NCBI GenBank assembly: GCA_017442825.1
Contig: JAFRYZ010000010.1
Location: 62,001-126,000 of the forward strand
DNA: 64,000 bases
Source of the DNA: Prevotella sp.
GTDB taxonomy: Bacteria > Bacteroidota > Bacteroidia > Bacteroidales > Bacteroidaceae
Direction: 5' to 3'
Position numbers and translations under genes: made by a program
Shown here: piece after piece, positions 60,891 to 64,000 of the stretch
Layout of the letters: each line of letters begins with the position of its first letter
Position numbering within the stretch: position 1 is the stretch's first letter
Notes under the pieces: generated by a model
The model's input: the letters and a program-made list of their open reading frames with translations, nothing else
Database searches by the model: none
Told to the model about the DNA's origin: nothing

Positions 60891-62182
60891 ACACGTTTCA
60901 AATATTCGTAGCCGATGCGGCAGCGCAGGCAGTCGCGTCGGTTGCAGTAGTTGTTCTTCAGTTGGATGAGCGCCTGTGAGTCGGCAGCCGTCTTCACGCT
61001 GATGCCGCACTGGCTCCACATGCGGGTGATATGGTTGTTCTCAGCCTTCATCTGTTCCAGAAAGAGGAAAGCCCTGTCGCAGAGTTCCTCGTCGCCCCGA
61101 TAGCGTCCGTAGGCAAAGAGCATGGGCACAACGGTGTTGATGATGAGCAAGTTCAGTGATGCCGCCGACAGACGCTTCGCCTGTTTGTCGCTGGCAGAAC
61201 CAAATGTATAGTGAGTCTGCCAGTAGGGCGTCACCTTAGCACAGAGAAGTTGCTGCACCTCCGTGATGGTCATACAGTCGGTCAGAGCCGCCAAGCCTGT
61301 TTTCCGCTGGTAGTAGAGGTGAGCCAACTGTGCCAGCCGGATGTGTGGGAAGTTTTGCGGACGCAGTCGTAGGAATCGCCAAAGGCGGGAATCCATCGGC
61401 TGCAGCGAGAACTTGTGAGCCAGATAGCGGTATTCCGATTGCAGCCTGTCGAAGTATCCTTCAGTCCGAGCCTGCTCCCGATAGCGTTCGGGGATGGTGT
61501 CCTCCTCCAAGAGTCCTGCCTGTCCCAGGAAGAAGGCTTCCACCTGGAACAAGTCGTCGCGGTGATGGGCAACAGCCTGCAGCGGCATGCTTCGTGCCCA
61601 TGTCTCGAAGGCATCGCCGTTGATGCCGAAGCCGAAGCTGCGTGCCAGCGTCACGAAGTAGGCATCTTCCCACGACCCGTTGGCGGCAGCCACCCGTTGC
61701 TTCACCGCCTCCGTGCGCTGTTCCAGCCGCTCCGTCAGCAGCGCACTCATCCAGGCGTGCAGCACCAGCACCGACAAGTCTGGAATCACCCTGTAGCACG
61801 GCGGATAGGTGTCGGTCTTCAGCAATTCCTGATAGTTGGCAACAACAACGGCAGGGACCTCCAGCACCAGCTGCGGCAACCGTCTGCCGGCGGCAGTATG
61901 CACCTCGCCGTCAGCCCTCCCCACCACGTGCAGCACCACGTTGTCGTAGCGGCTGTCCTTGTCGTGTCCGTGCTGATACCAGTCGGTGGACTTGTCGTGC
62001 ATCTCTACATTGCCAATCCACAGCGTACCGTCGATTTTCACCTTCGCATTGAAGAAATCGGGACCGGCGTTGCGGTTGCTGAGGCCTGGGTCGATAACTT
62101 CAACCCGTTTTCCCGTTGTTGTCAGTAAACTTGTCATAGGGAAAAGCTTGTGTTTCCAAGTATAGTGCAGGAGTTGTTCCAT
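60887..62182 (-). CDS. DUF2851 family protein
   Basis: 431 residues, starting MEQLLHYTWKHKLFPMTSLL, with conserved NRNAGPDFFNAKVKIDGTLW and GNVEMHDKSTDWYQHGHDKD blocks typical of DUF2851 in Bacteroidetes. The invariant His/Asp/Glu residues in that stretch and the terminal CNRRDCLRCRIG cysteines suggest a metal-dependent enzyme, possibly nuclease-like (inference; function unknown). A TATTTTTG -7 box lies at 62243-62250. Confidence 0.85.
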   Translation of the reverse strand: MEQLLHYTWKHKLFPMTSLLTTTGKRVEVIDPGLSNRNAGPDFFNAKVKIDGTLWIGNVEMHDKSTDWYQHGHDKDSRYDNVVLHVVGRADGEVHTAAGRRLPQLVLEVPAVVVANYQELLKTDTYPPCYRVIPDLSVLVLHAWMSALLTERLEQRTEAVKQRVAAANGSWEDAYFVTLARSFGFGINGDAFETWARSMPLQAVAHHRDDLFQVEAFFLGQAGLLEEDTIPERYREQARTEGYFDRLQSEYRYLAHKFSLQPMDSRLWRFLRLRPQNFPHIRLAQLAHLYYQRKTGLAALTDCMTITEVQQLLCAKVTPYWQTHYTFGSASDKQAKRLSAASLNLLIINTVVPMLFAYGRYRGDEELCDRAFLFLEQMKAENNHITRMWSQCGISVKTAADSQALIQLKNNYCNRRDCLRCRIGYEYLKRV

Positions 62183-62242
62183 TGTAAGGTTGAGGGTTTA
62201 GGGTTGACAGACTTCAGTTATCGTTTAGATTATATTTGCTTG

Positions 62243-62250
62243 CAAAAATA
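62243..62250 (-). promoter_or_regulatory. -7 box TATTTTTG for the DUF2851 pair
   Basis: CAAAAATA on the plus strand, 61 bases before the ATG. A CAAG at 62271-62274 is a weak -33. Confidence 0.5.
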
Positions 62251-62884
62251 TATTAATTATGACAATCCTGCAAGAAAATTCATGATTTTGTGTAGTTTGA
62301 TTGGAATCTACCAAATTCTGGTACTGTCGATACTGCCCCATTGATACGTTCTGTGATTGATATTTTTAAATTTATTTTTGGGCAAAAAATGCCTTCAACC
62401 ATCACACTTTTAATTAACTTCTTAATAATCAATATGTTAACCCGTAATGGTTAGTCGCTCAACCCTCACCAACCATCACATACCATCAGGCTTTTTTGAA
62501 ACTTTCCAACATTTTTTACGTGTCTTTGAGTTCCAATGAATTTAGTTTTGCTTTGGTATTCACATTTGGTACTAATAGTTTTTGTCGATAAAACTGATAG
62601 TTTTTGATTGAAAAACTATCAGTTTATGGTTTATATACTGTTGCTAAACTACTGATTATTAGAGACTTAAAGCAATATTTAGCGTAAAAAGGTGTGATTT
62701 TTCTTATTTTGTGAGGGTAGCGTGATGGTTTGTGAGGGCTACCATCACAACTTAACTTATTGTTATACTGACGTTTAACGAATAGTGTGATGGTTCAAGC
62801 AAAAATTAGCTAAAAACTCTCAGCAATTATAATTAAACGATAACATCATTTTGAAGAAAACGGACAATCATTATTAAAGGCAAA
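62251..62884. other. Intergenic region with CCATCACA/TGTGATGG elements and a perfect hairpin; no gene
   Basis: CCATCAC or its complement occurs at about 62399, 62475, 62722, 62741 and 62788 in both orientations, the middle two forming a small inverted repeat around GGGTAGC/GGCTACC. A perfect 15-bp stem with GATTG loop lies at 62591-62625. No convincing ORF, tRNA or known RNA family. Confidence 0.6.
62591..62625. repeat. Perfect 15-bp stem-loop
   Basis: AAACTGATAGTTTTT (62591-62605), loop GATTG, AAAAACTATCAGTTT (62611-62625), not next to any gene end. Could be a terminator of an unseen transcript or a protein-binding hairpin. Confidence 0.8.
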
Positions 62885-63013
62885 GATTACGGGGTCTCTG
62901 CTGATCATGAGAGTCTCTGCTGATCATGAGAGTCTCTGCTGATTACGGGGGTCGCTGCTGATTACGGGGGGCGCTGCTGATTACGGGGGTCGCCTCTGAT
63001 TATGAAAGTGGGG
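62885..63013. repeat. Degenerate tandem repeat, 19-bp unit, six full copies plus a partial
   Basis: Units begin at 62885, 62903, 62922, 62941, 62960, 62979 and 62998. Two sub-types alternate: GATTACGGGGGTCGCTGCT and GATCATGAGAGTCTCTGCT. Lies about 95 bases past the stop of the truncated secreted protein. Confidence 0.85.
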
Positions 63014-63040
63014 GGTCGATGATCACCTCATCTAATATAT

Positions 63041-63074
63041 CAAGGGACTGGTATGAAGTTACACACCAGTCCCT
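63041..63074. terminator. Perfect 12-bp hairpin after the truncated secreted protein gene
   Basis: CAAGGGACTGGT (63041-63052) and ACCAGTCCCTTG (63063-63074) with a 10-base loop, 34 bases past the minus-strand stop at 63108. The U-tract is weak (ATATAT). Confidence 0.65.
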
Positions 63075-63107
63075 TGAAAGGGTTGTATCACAAAGAGAGA
63101 AATCTTC

Positions 63108-64000
63108 TTAACGGACGTACTTTTTACCGTTTCGAATAATGATTCCGCGATAGTTCTTGGGGGCACGGACGCCCGTCACCGTATAGGCCGCACCAGACTT
63201 GTCATCCTCGGTGGTGATGCTTTGGATTGCCGTCGGAACGCCCATAACAAACTCCAAGTCAGACTTACCATAGTTTATGTTACCACCGTCGTAGCTGGCT
63301 ATGATTTCGTACTCCATCGAGTAGGTCTTGCCTTGGGTCAGCCCGCTGAGCAGGTCAAGGGCAGGCATTGTCTTCCAGGTACCGTCGCTCTGCTTCTGCA
63401 TAGGACATTGCTGCCAAGTGGCCGATTCATGCTGTCCACTTAGATAGACCCTATAGTTCATGTACATCTCTGTTATCGGCTGGCCTTCCCACTCATGAAC
63501 AACGGCGCTTATGTTGTTCACACGGAACACATTCAGCGTTCCCAGATTTTCACTGGAGATGCCAGTTTCCAACAGATTTATAGTTTGTGTTTTATCGTTG
63601 GCGGTCACGTTGATAGCCGCACTCTCTATGTATGATCTGTATTCACTCATATAGGTAAACGTGAACTTGTAGGCATCGCCACCCTTCAGATAGTACGTGT
63701 GTCCGTCTGTCGTTTTCAGTTCATATCTGACTTCCAGCGTGTAGTCATCATAATCATTAAGATACCACTGACTCTTCCGATACCCCAGCAAATCTACAAC
63801 GCCGCCGTTGCTGCTGAACTGCGTCACCCCAGAACCTTGGTCGGCCTGCTCCGTGAGGTCAACATAGTACCAGTTGCCGCTCTTGTCGTTTTGCCAACCA
63901 TAGATGACGTATGCCATTCGGACGCTGCTAAATGCCAGTCCGCTCTTGAGCAGTTGTGCCTTCACCCATGATGCGTCGCAGGTAAGTGTTGAGAGGCTGC
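63108..64000 (-). CDS. Secreted multi-domain protein, C-terminal part only
   Basis: The minus-strand frame is open to the window edge (reads ...SLSTLTCDASWVKAQLLKSG before the GTG at 63965), so the true start is off the right end. The visible 297 codons show beta-sandwich-like segments (VRMAYVIYGWQNDKSGNWYY, TLEVRYELKTTDGHTYYLKG, MEYEIIASYDGGNINYGKSD) and the exoprotein tail VTGVRAPKNYRGIIIRNGKK, matching the style of the pectate and alginate lyases. Catalytic identity cannot be judged from this end. Confidence 0.82.
   Translation of the reverse strand, partial: SLSTLTCDASWVKAQLLKSGLAFSSVRMAYVIYGWQNDKSGNWYYVDLTEQADQGSGVTQFSSNGGVVDLLGYRKSQWYLNDYDDYTLEVRYELKTTDGHTYYLKGGDAYKFTFTYMSEYRSYIESAAINVTANDKTQTINLLETGISSENLGTLNVFRVNNISAVVHEWEGQPITEMYMNYRVYLSGQHESATWQQCPMQKQSDGTWKTMPALDLLSGLTQGKTYSMEYEIIASYDGGNINYGKSDLEFVMGVPTAIQSITTEDDKSGAAYTVTGVRAPKNYRGIIIRNGKKYVR

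Noticed and set aside
62885-63013. CRISPR array
   Set aside because: The 19-bp units are contiguous, with no unique spacers, and no cas genes are in the window.
63963-63965. GTG at 63965 as the start of the last gene
   Set aside because: The frame stays open upstream to the window edge and lacks a signal peptide, so this is an internal codon.

Overview
The window is a piece of a Bacteroidales chromosome, most likely Prevotella or a close relative. The evidence is threefold. At least nine genes are preceded by the Bacteroidetes promoter TTTG-N19-TAnnTTTG. Three secreted proteins end in the short Gly/Asn/Arg/Lys-rich tail common in Prevotella exoproteins. The gene set also fits, with polysaccharide lyases, a kinase-less propeller/AraC regulator, a quinol:fumarate reductase and DUF4421 and DUF2851 proteins. 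No phage, conjugative element, insertion sequence or CRISPR array is visible.

Layout. 1-9.9 kb: 5' part of pnp, a GH105 unsaturated glucuronyl/galacturonyl hydrolase, a stand-alone methionine-synthase reactivation domain convergent with an unusual UroD-like/homocysteine-methyltransferase/corrinoid fusion, a thioredoxin-fold lipoprotein without CxxC, a secreted esterase and a Nudix hydrolase. 10-16.5 kb: a membrane one-component regulator with a secreted PL1 pectate lyase and a PL7 alginate lyase. Together with GH105 and the esterase these form a small acidic-polysaccharide set without SusC/SusD. 16.5-26 kb: topA, aroK, speA, argB, an ECF sigma factor and its putative anti-sigma partner, a CPBP protease, ribF and a CAU tRNA. 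26-33 kb: a P-loop/CYTH fusion and two paralogous membrane AraC regulators (duplicated with part of their 3' flank) bracketing three cell-envelope proteins. The second copy's 3' flank contains a 334-bp element with 16-bp terminal inverted repeats. 33-36.7 kb: frdCAB. 36.9-44.2 kb: a minus-strand run of a SAM methyltransferase, two GNAT-like paralogues, parE and ctp. 44.5-53.2 kb: zinc ribbon and VanX-like dipeptidase, patatin, prenyl synthase, paired deoxynucleoside kinases, MaoC, a secreted protein, a BASS transporter and an acetate/succinate CoA-transferase. 53.3-64 kb: lipoprotein, hydrolase, DUF4421, LOG-family protein, flavodiiron protein, PfkB kinase, dprA, thioesterase, a DUF2851 pair, a 925-bp repeat-rich gap and a truncated secreted protein.

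The most interesting coding signal is the B12-dependent methyl-transfer pair (3421-7033). It carries the homocysteine and corrinoid modules of MetH, but a UroD-type module replaces the pterin module, and the reactivation domain is a separate gene. The most interesting non-coding signals are the 334-bp long-hairpin element (32574-32907), a 46-bp perfect palindrome nested in a second inverted repeat (16625-16775), CTAG-dense arrays in three intergenic regions, a heptamer repeat inside the pectate lyase gene, and a 7 x 11-bp tandem repeat directly before the prenyl synthase start codon.
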